From Serripes groenlandicus (Eukaryota; Mollusca; Bivalvia; Cardiida; Cardiidae), in contig JASEVX010000007.1 in assembly GCA_031761405.1 (NCBI GenBank), forward strand, positions 55,004,616 through 55,068,615: a stretch of 64,000 nt of DNA, given 5' to 3'. Positions 1-13,500 of this stretch are shown here, piece after piece. The notes under the pieces were generated by a model. The model was not told where the DNA came from. It saw nothing but the letters and a program-made list of their open reading frames with translations, and ran no database searches. Position 1 is the stretch's first letter, and each line of letters starts with the position of its first letter. The position numbers were made by a program, and so were the translations under genes.

Positions 1-1265
1 GTAGGACTGTAGGCAATGTGTTGTTTTGGTTTTAGTTGGGAGGTTTTAAGCCAGTTTGTATTTGTTTCGTTCAGGGTGTTTTGTTTTGTTTTCTTTGTTT
101 TGTTAACTTTTTCTGGGTGCAGATGGCTCCTGGAACATCTGTAGCAGGTGAATTTTGACAAAATAGTAGGAAAAGGAGATGTTTTTCAGAATGTCCAATA
201 TGTTCTTTTCTCACAATGTTTTCAAATTGATGTCATAATTGTATTTTCTGTTTTCATTTTATTTGTACCTGAAGTTTCCTTTTAAGTGTTCTAAATAGAC
301 AATTCATGAATTTCAGATAAATTGTTTACAAACACAGATAAACATGCTCCTTCAGATTTGTTGTATGTGGTCAAGTTTATGCTTTCACTGTGGGAAATAA
401 ACACAATGATTCATCTATATATACATGTGTATGCACCATTTATTAACAAATCAACATCAATGAAAAAAAAAAAAATCTCTTAATTTTTAAAAATTATCAT
501 TTTATAGAATTAAAATATTGTTGCTCATTTTGAGCAATTTCCCTTCTTGCCAAAACGTTTTCAAAATTGTTTTGCCGATGTGTCTGTATGTGAGAAAGTA
601 TGGGTTAACACAATGATGAAAAACACTTTGTAAAACGCTTTTGAGAATTTTCAGAATTAAATTGCCATAAATTCGAATTTTATGCTAGACAATTCTTTTA
701 ACCCCTTTCCACATATGCAATTTCTCCTTTTGCTTCAATGTTTTCAAAAGATGTCTGGCGCTGAGGCATCAGAAAGAGACTGTTTGAAAATACAACAATA
801 TTTGTAAAAAAAAGAAATTTTCATAATTCAAATGGAATTTTCCAAATTCAAATGGCACAAATTCACATTTTACACAAGGCTTTTCTTTTAAATGATGTTT
901 GACTTTATTTTCTTTAATTCTCATTTTTATTTCCATGGAATCAAATGATTGTCTCATGAGGATTGTTCTTAAAACTTATCATGCTAAAAATAATAAGAAA
1001 AATGATAAAAAAAAATTGTTTGCTAAACAAGTTGTTTCAACACATAAAATATATATGTATATCGTACAGAAATGAATAAACGTCCACCATTTATTGGCTT
1101 ACAGTCTATGTGGAAAAGAAACCAGTGGCTAGAAATGACTGTTGCGTGGACTACTGCCAGGAAACACATGAGAAGATGAATTGGCCGCTGTGATATGACT
1201 GAAAATTTGTTGAAAATGGTGTTAAGCCTCAATCAGTCAATCAGTTCTATCTTTATAACTTACAG
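1..1265. repeat. Intron end with decayed foldback repeats and SINE B tail
   Basis: AT-rich intron. Around 500-620 and 695-790 are decayed copies of the foldback repeat (gagcaatttc, ttttgccac-like and caaaagatgtctg motifs). From about 1090 to 1245 is the 3' part of an SINE B copy, ending in the AATC-type tail. No other gene signal seen. Confidence 0.6.
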
Positions 1266-1501
1266 ATGGTAAATCCCCGTTAAAGGATTCATCAATGTCT
1301 GATCTTGGGATCATGCAAGAAGGGAGCCAGCATGTTAGCAGAACCTCAATGTTGTCTTCCTCACTGTTGAACGTCAACCCCCGGAACCAGCTGCTCCAGG
1401 CCCGGGACATCCTAGAGTTAGGTCTACAGAATGTGTCGTTTGCAAGGCAGGCTGTATCACTTGCTGATGGGAAATCCATTGCAGATGTCAGTTGGGCAAA
1501 G
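1266..1501 (+). CDS. CFAP54: CFAP54 exon 1 of window
   Basis: The acceptor is cttacag and the donor is gtatgt. The first two bases finish a codon begun upstream; the end is phase 0. It encodes about 78 residues from GKSPLKDSS to SIADVSWAK, with a helical stretch NQLLQARDILELGLQNVSFA. The internal Met at 1295 is not a start, because the frame is open back to the acceptor. Confidence 0.78.
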
Positions 1502-4500
1502 GTATGTTTCGGTCTTAATATGTTAAAAGGTGTTTATTAAACCCTTTCCCAATTAGAGAAGCATCATGTTGCATCTGCAACAGATGATTATTGAAAACAT
1601 TGTGGCAAAAGAAGAAATTGACCACATTGAGCTATTTCTTCTTTTGCTATAATGTTTTCAATTCTATTCAATAATTACACTTTCATTAGGAGAGATTTTA
1701 GACATTATAAGCCAAATGTTTTCATAATTGTCAGCTGCAGATTTGTTATATGGGAAAGGGTTAAGATAAGTTACGTTGCAGGAAATTTTCGCTCTAAATA
1801 ACATTTGATACCGAAAAAGGAGAAATTGCCCAAATGAGAAATGTCTACAATTTTATGAAGCTTCAGTACCAAGTGGAGCTATGTTATCAGCTTGTTCAGA
1901 GATTTAGCCCTTTATTGAGTGAGTTATGGCCCTTTAATATGTTACATCCCATCAGGGGGAGCAACCATCATCTTGAATTATTTTCAAAATCATACTTTCA
2001 ATGTAACATTTTTTTTTGAGCAATTTCTCCTTTACCCATAATGTTTACAAAAGTTGGCAGCGACATATGGTATCATCTGTGTCAGGAAAATTATTACTAA
2101 TAAAGTACTCACTCATATGCAAAGTATTTTTAAGCAATGGATTTTTCTGTTAACCCTCGCCCACAAAACACGAGCCTATAGCTATAAATAAAGTTGAAAG
2201 GTTTGAAAACATTGTGACAAAAGAAGAAATTGATCATCATGAGCACTTTCTCCTTTTGCGACAATGTTTTTTCGAAAAATGTCAGGCTTTTGAAATAGAT
2301 TAAGAGAAATCGAATCCACTATTATATTAAAAAATATTTAACTGTTCTCCACAAACAACAGCAGCAAGACGACTTTGAAAAGATCTAGGCAAGAATATGG
2401 AAAATCTTTATGAATAAAATTGAAATTTCTTCTTTTGCCGCAATCATTTCAATAGTCGTCTGCCGCAGATGGGTAAAAATGTTTTTGTGAACGGGAAAAG
2501 ATTAAGAGATCATAATTATGAAGAATTATGATATATCTGGAGTCAATACATGAATATTAAGATTGAAAGTCAGCTGGGTTTATTGTTTGTTTGTTTTAGT
2601 GTTTTTTTTTGCTTTTTTCAACATTATTTAAGTTATATCACGGCAACTGTTTACTCATTCATAATACCTTGGTAAATAAACAAGTACTAGGCTAGGATAT
2701 GTGCCTTGTCTGGGTCTATTATGAAGGGTGTTTAATAAAAAAAAAGAATCGTAATTGGTTCAGTGAATTGTTCATGTTACGCAGCATGCATGTTTTGTAT
2801 TGTTTATTTTTGTTGTTGTCATGTGTACTGAACATTTGTTTACAGCATATCTTACCCCAAGATAAGCTTCCTCCAGAATTGGAGGCTACTCAGGGGGATT
2901 TTTTGTCTCCTATTTTGGAGCAAAATGGGGAAGAATCCCCCTCTGAAAAACTTGAAACATCAAGCATTTCAAGTAACACTGAGATGAGTGGGGTAAGTCA
3001 AGCATCTGTGTGACTATGATCATCACTATAGTAACAAGCTCTCATGCAACAATAATGCAAGTCAAATTGATGCAAAACTTTCATGTTATATGGGTGTATC
3101 CATGTTTAGGCTTGTTTGTTATTATAAAGACATTGGAATGACATAAAATGTTTACAAGTAGATTTATGTTTACCTTTGCTTGATTTGTTACATTGATTTG
3201 AAAGTTTTGCATTAATAAAAATGTTTCCTTTTACTTTTATATTAGTTAATTGCATGGCTAAAACATGTACATGTATTGTATAATTATTTAGCTTGACTAT
3301 TCAACAAATAAGGAGAGCTATTGTACTTTCCCTGGCGATGTTGGTTTTGGTTTACTTTTTTAGGACAAGTGTCAATATTTCAGTAACTACATTGGGAATT
3401 GAATCCAAAATGTGCTCATGTCTTTGGGGTCAAAAGTTATACTGTCTGATCAAGTCCCATTTTAAGTAAAATTATGCCCCTTTTTCTTCTGAGAAAATCA
3501 CTATAGAAATTGGGGGTAGTGCATTGAAACTTTGTACACATCTACAGGATCACATACTAATTAACCCTTTCCCTCATATAGACGCTTTCTGACACCTCTG
3601 CAGCAGACGGCTTTTTGAAAACATAGTGACAAAAGAAGAAATTGCACAAAACGTGCAATTTCTCCTTTTGCCACAATGTTTTCCACTTTTTGTCATAGGT
3701 TATCCATTCAATTGTGGAGATTTTCTATATTTTGACAAAATACGTTCAAAGTCGTCTGCTGCAGAATTGTTGTATGAGGGAAAGGGTTAAGCTCCCTGAC
3801 CAAGTCAATTTCTCACTTTTACAACAGGTTGAATAATAGATGACAAATTATGCTTGGTACTGACATTTGAGCTCTTCAATGGGAAAAGTTATAAGTTGAC
3901 TTTTGAGAAAGCATAGATCCAGTTCAGCCTGTGAATATACACATACTGATCAAGATCTGCACTGTTCACATTTTACCTACACAAGTTTCTGTCAAGTTGT
4001 GTAAATTTTGATAAGATGAAGTAGATGTACAGACTGGTTTGAATCTATACTGTACATAAAAGTCAACTTACTTGCTCAATTTACCAGGGGACATTCCAAA
4101 CTTATATGGTCAAAACCCGTACGGTCCAAAAAATGACATGGTTGTCAAAGCCAATTTGGTTGAAAATAACAGGATATTCAAAACTCATATGATGGAAAAT
4201 GCAGAGTAGACAAAACCCCAATGATTGGTAATAATTCAGTCATTGGTGATACATAAATTGGGTCTTCCTTTTCAAATGTCATTTTTGAACCATATGACCA
4301 TTGGGGTTTTGACATACACTCCAATTTACCATATGAGGAAACTAGAATGGCTCTAGCTAGTTTATTAATCGTTTCTATTATAAATTTGACAAGCACTTGA
4401 ATAGTCAGGCATGCTGTACTACTATATAACTTATTTATTATTCAGGTACAATTATAAACATTGATACGTCATTAACTATGCTAAGTTAGTAGCGCTAAAC

Positions 4501-7500
4501 ATTTGATCATATTCTATTATTTTTCATTCTACTCATAAGTAACATTTTTATCGTCCTTTTATCTTATTTTTCTAATGAATTCAACACACAACTAATCTGA
4601 ATAGTACCACATTATCAATAAAAAAAACCAACTGATTTTTGTCTGCCATTTTCTTGATAATTTATCACTTTTTAATTCCTTCATTTTTTAAATTCCACCT
4701 CTGACATGACAAACTATTAATTTCCCATTTCATCAGTGATTTATGATCATTAATCCATTTCTTGAATCTTTATGTGTAACCTTTTTGAATACGAAGGAAG
4801 TCCATAAAATGTAAACACTGTATTTTAACTATGGCTGAAAGTATTTAAAATTATTTTTTTCACAATTGCTACTTTGAAACTCTAGTGTGAATTTAATTTT
4901 TTTCTTAAAAGGGAAACAATTCTTCCCTTATGATAATGCAAGTTATTCAAAACACTTGAAAATTTCATTTAAATTACCCATATAATATTTAGATATTTGT
5001 GTTTCATAGGATTTCAAGGCTTATTGAATTACCTATACCTTTCTTTTGTCGGAAAAAAGTTTTCAAGTCATCGTAAGGTCATGTACATTTTATGTTCAGA
5101 AGAAGATTACGAGATTCTAATTGTCCCCCGCTTTAGCGAAAGCGGGGGACTATTATTTCTCATTCGTCAGTCAGTCCGTCAGTCCGTCAGTCCGTCAGTC
5201 CGTCAGTCCGTCAGTCCGTCAGTCACGCTGTCACACTTTCGTTTCCGGGCTATTTCTCTGCAACCGCTTTTTCGAATTTGATGAAATTTCATAGGAAGGA
5301 TCACCACCAAGTGTAGATGCGCATATCGTGTTTGCGTTCCGGTTGGATTATTTTTCACGGAGTTATGGCCCTTTACCCCTATGTATGACTAAATTCATTT
5401 CCGGGCTATTTCTCTGCAACCGCTTTTTGGAATTTGATGAAACTTCATAGGAAGGATCACCACCAAGTGTAGATGCGCATATCGTGTTTGCGTTCCGGTT
5501 GGATTATTTTGCACGGAGTTATGGCCCTTTACCCCACCATCAGGCTATGTATGACTAAATTCATTTCCGGGCTATTTCTCTGCAACCGCTTTTTGGAATT
5601 TTATGAAACTTCATAGGAAGGATCACCACCAAGTGTAGATGCGCATATCGTGTTTGCGTTCCGGTTGGATTATTTTTCACGGAGTTATGGCCCTTTACTC
5701 CACCATCAGGCTATGTATGACTAAATTCATTTCCGGGCTATTTCTCTGCAACCGCTTTTTGGAATTTTATGAAACTTCATAGGAAGGATCACCACCAAGT
5801 GTAGATGCGCATATCGTGTTTGCGTTCCGGTTGGATGATTTTTCACGGAGTTATGGCCCTTTACCCCACCATCCGGCTATGTATGACTAAATTCATTTTT
5901 CCGGGCTATTTCTCTGCAACCGCTTTTTGGAATTTGATGAAACTTCATAGGAAGGATCACCACCAAGTGTAGATGCGCATATCGTGTTTGCGTTCCGGTT
6001 GGATGATTTTTCACGGAGTTATGGCCCTTACTTCTGAACCGTAATAGGTACTGCTTTCATATTTCACATGTGTATTCCTTGTGACAACCCCTTTCCATCA
6101 ATACCAATTTTTGTGACCTTGACCCTGGCGGGGGACCATGATTCTCTGAATTTGCTTGTTTTATTTTATTACTGATTACCAATATTCCAGAGGGTTCTGG
6201 CCCAGAGAAAGGTACCTTCTATGTACTTACAACAATTTTTAACCATAAACCTACTGTAACGTTATCTGTAAAATTGACATCATTTCTCAGTAACCCTTTC
6301 TCTGATTTGTCTGATGTTTTAACCCTTTACCACTTTTATCAGACGACTTTGACAACATCTAAGCAAAAACACGGAAATTCTTTATAAATGAAGATAAATT
6401 TTCTGAAAAAATTGAAAACTTTGTGGCAAAAGGAAAAATTGCTCATCTTCAGTAATTGCTCCTTTTGTCCCAATATTATCAAAAGTCATCTACTGTAGAG
6501 GCATCTGAAAGCATCTCTATGTGTGAAAGGGTTAAATTGACATTGTTTCTCAGTAACCCTTTCTCTGATGCCTTTACAGGAGTCACTTTGTTAAGCATTG
6601 TGTGCAAAGGGTGAAATAGCTCAAAACAAGCAACTTTTGTTGTGTGTTCGAATCCCAGCTCGTCCAACATTCTTTCCAGCCTTTGACAATGTGACAAGTG
6701 TCATTCGTCTTTCACCAATGGGCTAACAAACAGTCCATGAAGAAAAGCAGCCAGTTGCTTGGAAGTATGTTGTGTGGAGTACTGCATGGTGTGAGAAAGT
6801 CAGGAAACACATGAGTAGCTAGTCTCAATTATATTTTGATATAAAGGAATATTGATGCCACCTACAAGTAAGAAGTAAGATGTAGCAGAAATAGGTTTAT
6901 GGTTAGTTATTGTCTTAATGTTCTTGTGTAAAAAGAAAAAGAAATTGTTTTGAGAGTCTTTGTTCAGTATATAATATAACCGTATAGCAAGTATGATAAT
7001 TAATACTTTAACATATAATAACACTAGGTGTTCACATTTTGTTCTTATTTAATTTTTGTATGTCCCATTGTCATTTGTTTTTAGTTTGTCTGTTTTTCGA
7101 AGAAAAAAGTAGGGCTATTGTGATTCCCTTGACGTCGTCGTTGTCTGTGTCATCAAAATACTTACCTCATAACTCAGAAAACGTTCAACAATTCAAATGA
7201 AACTTGGTACACATGTCCCTAGAAACAATACGCATGTTTATACCAAATCTGGCTTGAATGATTATTCTGTAATGCCTCTTTTTCGAAAATAATAGACAAT
7301 CGTTGGCGTTTGCTCTGCGGCGCTCTTGTAAATTCTCCTGAGCACAAATTGCTTAACATGATCTATTAAGCTCAACCTGTGTTTGTCTTGTGGGTCTTAA
7401 ATGTGGTGTATCAACACTTTCCGAAATCAATATCTTCTCCAAAACCATTGGGGCAATTTCAAACAAACTGCACAGGAATTTTACTTGGGTGATTTTCTTT

Positions 7501-10500
7501 AAACTTGACAAAATATTTCCATTCCGTCTGGTTACCTTACAAACAATTGGATGAAAAGAGAAATTCTCCTCTAGAACTAAATACTCAATTTTTAAAATAA
7601 TTTCATAGTAGTGATCATTTATCATCCCTTTACAGATATTGCTCAAACCATATTGATTGCAAGGGGGCAGGGCTATCATCATGACAAAGTTCTCCTTTTT
7701 CCATAATGTTTTCAGCTGCAGGTGCATCAGAATACATCTGCATGTCGTCGGGTTATGTGATACTTAAACATGCATTTTTATGAGATGCCAAAATATTAAT
7801 GTCTTTGTTTCAAGAGAAACTGGTATATGACACTTTTTCAATAATGAAAAAGTATGAGCATATTATATATGTCACATTTAGTCAGTAGTTACGCAAGAGG
7901 ATGGGTGTGTGTGACTGGTTTGTAGATTGTTAGACAATTCATTTGTGAGAATTGGCAGCTTGTATGAGATGAGCTATGCTCCGGAGAAAACCAATGCTAG
8001 TATATTTATAACAAGTGCTGATAAAGATCTGCCTCCGAGTTATACAATAAAAGTATAAAAATGTTTAGCAAACTTTTAATTGATTCTTCTGTGCATTTGA
8101 ATTTGGCAAGCAGTGGAGAACTAGATCAAATTGCATGGAGGTGCAGGTTGCTCTAAACTCAATCTACTCTGGTTGCAAAGGCCTTATGTTGATTTTCCTG
8201 GAGCCTTGCATTTTGGACTTCTTTCAAATGGAAGGGGGAGGAGTATCATTTTGGCAGATTTTCTTTTGCATTTCGATTTTCTATAATTTTGTGTATTTGA
8301 TGATTTGTACCTTTGCATTGTGTGTGCATAGTTTTAATTTATATGATATATGGGCCAAAACAATGTTGGTATATTTCTACTCAACACTCGAAGTATCAAA
8401 GTTTTATCAACAATCATATGCAAGAAAAACATTTGAAAATGGCTAAAATGATACCCCCCCTCCCCTTTTTAAATTTTCCCACCTGCATACACATTTTGAC
8501 TCATTTACGGCAGATAACTTTTGTTAACACTGTGGCAAAGAAGAAATTTCACATCAAGAGTGATTTCTCCTTTTGCTGCAATGTTTTTCATTAAATTATG
8601 ATACTTTCATTGTTAGAGATTTTCCATATTATTTCCTAGATATTTTCAAAGCTGTCTACTACAGATTTGTTGAATGTGGGAAAGTGTTAGTTGTAAATGA
8701 AAAATGATCTATTGATCATGAAGAGTTTGTGATTTTGATTAATGTGTGTGTAGTGCAGTGGCTGGATGTCCTCATTTTAGGAAAAAATGAATGTTTAGGT
8801 CTTGTAAGGAACAAGACCATTATGTGTAAATGTGCAGGCTATATCAGTATTATCTTATGTTTGTCATTGTCATGACTTTGTGCCAAACAAATGGAACTAC
8901 ATCTTATTAGTCCTCTACCGGTCGTAGACCGGTTTGGGGACCATAGGTTTGGTCGATTCCGTCTGTCTGTCTGTCAGTCCCACCTAACTTTGTCTGGCCC
9001 GCATCTTAACCATGCATCATAGGATTTGAAAGAAACTTGGCACAAACGTTCACCATGATGAGGCGGCGTGTCTCGCACAAGACCCAGACCTGTACCTCAA
9101 ATGTCAAGGTCATACTTAGAGGTCAAAGGTCAAAATGAATACTGTTTGATAGGATTACCTTGTCAGGCTCACATCTCAACCATGCATCATATTATTTTCA
9201 AGTTACTGGGCACACATGTTCATCATGATGAGGTGGCGTGTCACGCACAAGACCCAGTCCTGTACCTCAAATTTCAAAGTCACACTTAGAGGTCAAATGT
9301 CAAAATGAGTACAGTTTGATAGGACTGTACCTCGTCCAGCTCACATCTCAACCATGTATCATAAAAATCCCAGGTTACTGGGCACACATGTTCACCAGGA
9401 TGATGTGGTGTGTTGCGCACAAGACCCAGACCTGTACCTCAAAGGTCAAGGGGACACTTAGAGGTCAAAGGTCAAAATGAGTACTGTTTGATAGGACTGT
9501 ACCTTGGCTGGCCCGCATCTTAACCATCCATCATAGGACTTCCGAGAAACTTGGCACAAAATTTCACCATGATGCATGTTGCGCTCAAAACCTAGGCCTA
9601 AACCGTAGATGTCAAGGTCATACTTAGAGGTCACAGGTTAAAAATGAGTACTGTTTGATAGGACTGTACCTTGTCCGGCTCACATTTCAACCATGCATCA
9701 TAGGATTCCCAAGTTACTGGGCACACATGTTCACCAATAAGACATATCTCACACAAGACACATGCCTGTACCTCAAAGGTCAAGGTGACACTTAGAGGTC
9801 AAAGGTCCTCCTCCGGTAGGTTAATTTTGTATTGCTTACAATACAACATTAACTTGTTACAAGAGGTAGCTACAACTGTTTTGCATAAGGTCACAATTAT
9901 TTATTCATTAAAACTTTGTAGTAGCATCTGAAAAATGTATTTTTATTCATTCATCTTCTTCAAACCTTTAAAGGGCCATTTTTATGTGTCAAAGCTTGAC
10001 TTTTGTTAAACTATTTTAACTATAATTATGTTAAAATATAACATATTCTATATATGTATATCTGTAATTTAAACAAAATATTCTTGTTTTTTCACTCACC
10101 TGAGAACAATTTAAGTGCTTCAGGTATGCTATTGTGATAACCCTGTGTCCAGTGTGCATTATTAGATATCTGTTTTCATCTTAAACAATTTCTTGTAACA
10201 ACATCTTGCCTTTTTTCCCAGCCAAAAAGTACTTTGGTGATTGATGCAGGGCCTCCACCACAATTTGCATGGGAAAATTGCCTGGAAACGAGCAATATTT
10301 CCTTTTTATACAGAACATGTTTTCAATTCAGTAGCCATATTAAGTATTTATTTTCCAGAGATTTTTTTAGAGCAGAAGAATAAAATATCATATCAGCTAA
10401 TTGCTTAAGTTTGTCTATTTAACTTTTGACCTTTATTCAGTATCTTTCTTTTCCTTTTGTTATACAATGATTTTGTTTACCGTTTCTCAATTGCAGACGC

Positions 10501-13500
10501 TTTTTGATACATCTGCAGCAGAAGATTTTTGAAAACATTTTGACAAAATAAGAAATTGCTCACAATGACCAATTTCTCCATTTGCCACGATGTTTGCAAC
10601 TGTTCAATGGTAATGCTTTCATTTATAGAGATGTTACCTAGATGTTTCCAAAAATTGTCATCTGCATGCAAAGACAATTTTAAAAACATTTTATATTTGG
10701 GTTTAATTAATTACAGGAACTAAACAGGGACCTCTTCTCCCCAGAAAACAGAAAAGACAACGATGTGACCGAAGATAGCCAGGTGAACCGTGATGACCTT
10801 CTTCCTGACAGTCTGAAAGGCAGCGCCACCGCCGTCTGGAATACGATAAAAGACCTTCACCTTGAACTGACTCTCATGTATCATCGTGTCTGCTTGAAAT
10901 TGGAACAAATGGGTCCTGATGCTAGCTTAAACTTGCCAAAACCATTTAAACGCAGGACTTGCTCTAGAATGCAGTTTGTAAGTACATAGTAAATGCAATT
11001 ATTTTGTTGTACCTGATTTTGTTTGGTTTCCTATAAAGTATTTAATCCCATTACTTTCTTGTTTGAACTTTGACTTGCAAGTCTTTTTACAAGTATGACA
11101 TTTCACACTTGCATATATATGAAAATTGGCGTGAGATTTTGGGCCTTCACATATACATGAGTGTAGAAGGTCTGTCCGTCATATTGTGACTTGTTGGCAA
11201 GGGACACAAAGAGGTCATGTCTGTGTTTTCTTCCTGTCCATCACACTGTCATGTATTGGCAGGTCACACACATGGAACATTCTTGTTTATTTCCTTATTT
11301 TCCAGGGAAGTGACAGATCTCTACTGGACACCTATGTAGAAAATGTGGATGAGCTTTTAGCCAGGGCTAATAAAAACAACCTGTCCAAAGCTCTCTTGTA
11401 CATGCAGAAAGCTTACCTAATGACTGACGATGGAAAAGTTAACAAAGAGCAAAAGAAGCTTCTTGAAGTATGTATTTTCATTTCATTATGAAAGGGAGGG
11501 GTGACCCAAATGATGTATACTGAATCACATACTAAACGTGGGCTGTCAATCCAGGGGTTGTGAGTTTGAATCCCAGCTCGGCCAACTTTCTTTCCGACTA
11601 TTGACAAAAGTCAATGCAACATGCGTCTTTCGTCTTCCACCAATGGGCTATGTCTAAGTGGAAAAGCAGCCAGTTGCTTGGGAAGATTGTTGTGTGGAGT
11701 ACTGGTGTGAGAAAATCAGGAAATGCATGAGTAGGTGAACTGGCCGCCGTGATATAACTGAGAAATTGTTAAAAACGGCCTTAAACCCAAATCAATCAAT
11801 CAATCAATCACATACTAAAATCCTTAAGATGGGATTGTTAAAAGACACAAATTACCATAAATCAGGATCCATATTACTGACTTTGCATCAAAATTAATGT
11901 GCTCTATGTAGTAACGAAATTTGAGCCAAAATATCAAATTATTTTCGTTTTATTTTATAAGTTAATTAAAATCATTATTATAATTCATTATTTATTATTA
12001 TACCCCCTTCGAAGAAGAGGGGGTATATAGGAGTCACTGTGTCGGGCAGTCTGTCTGTCTGTCGGTCAGCCGAAAGCCACATTTTGTCCGGCCTATTTCT
12101 TACAAACCACTGGGTGGTATTCAATAAAATTTTACATGAAGCTTTTATACCAAGAGGAGATGTGCATATCATAAAGGGCTTACAATTGCATGTTATTTTA
12201 CAGAGCTATGGCCCTTTTACTTATTAAGTTATGATGTAGGTCAAGGTGCTGTTTAGGGGGTATTTATCATCTTCAGTGATAGTTCTAGTTATTCCAGGTG
12301 TTGCCTAGGTTGTGGGAGTTCAATCCCCAACATAGTCATACCAAATACTTAATTTAACCCTTTCCCTCATATAGATGATTTCTGACGCCTCTGCAGCAGA
12401 TGGCTTTTTGAAAACATAGTGACAAAAGAAGAAATTGCACAAAATGTGCAGTTTCTTGATTTGCCACAATGTTTTCCACTTTTTGTCATAGGTTATCCAT
12501 TCAATTATAGAGATTTCCTATTTTTTGACAAGATATGTTCAAAGTTGTCTGCTGCAGAATTGTTGTATGAGGGAAAAGGGTTAATGGTAGAAATGGCTTA
12601 CCCCCTTTTGGCACTTAGGATTATGGGGTTACATGTAGCACTACAACTGACCTACAAGTATCTGGATAAATGGACCAGTAGTACTGCTACATTTCTCATG
12701 TAACACTGTGATATATCTGATACAGTTTTGAAAGCAGCATAAAACACTATACCCTTTTGGCACATAGGATTATGGGGTTACATGTAGCACTACAACTGAC
12801 CTACAAGTGTCTGAATAAATGGACCAGTAGTACTGCTACATTTCTCATGCAACACCGTGATATATCTGATACAGTTTTGAAAGCAGCATAAAACACTATA
12901 CCCTTTTGGCACATAGGATTATGGGGTTACATGTAGCACTACAACTGACCTACAAGTGTCTGGATAAATGGACCAGTAGTACTGCTACATTTCTCATGCA
13001 ACACCGTGATATATCTGATACAGTTTTGAAAGCAGCATAAAACACTATACCCTTTTGGCACATAGGATTATGGGGTTACATGTAGCACTACAACTGACCT
13101 ACAAGTGTCTGAATAAATGGACCAGTAGTACTGCTACATTTCTCATGCAACACCGTGATATATCTGATACAGTTTTGAAAGCAGCATAAACACTATACCC
13201 TTTTGGCACATAGGATTATGGGGTTACATGTAGCACTACAACTGACCTACAAGTGTCTGAATAAATGGACCAGTAGTACTGCTACATTACTCATGCAACA
13301 CTGTGATATACACCATACATTTTTCTATTATGATATAGAATGCCGTGACCTGTATACAGAAAGCTCAGAATGAAGAGAAGAGGACCTACCTAGATAATAC
13401 GGGTATAACAGATGATCAGATAAAGACAAGCCGGGTTCCCCCACCCCCTATCCTTTTATCAAGGACGGACAGTTCTATGGTGTTTAAACCCGCCCCTTGG

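Noticed and set aside
4997..5281. Protein with SVRQSVSPSVRQSVSPS repeat
   Set aside because: It is the GTCCGTCA microsatellite of Helitron-like element 1 read as codons.
8135..8594. Two overlapping ORFs of about 100 codons
   Set aside because: Low-complexity, AT-rich intron sequence with no splice context; the second overlaps a decayed MITE.
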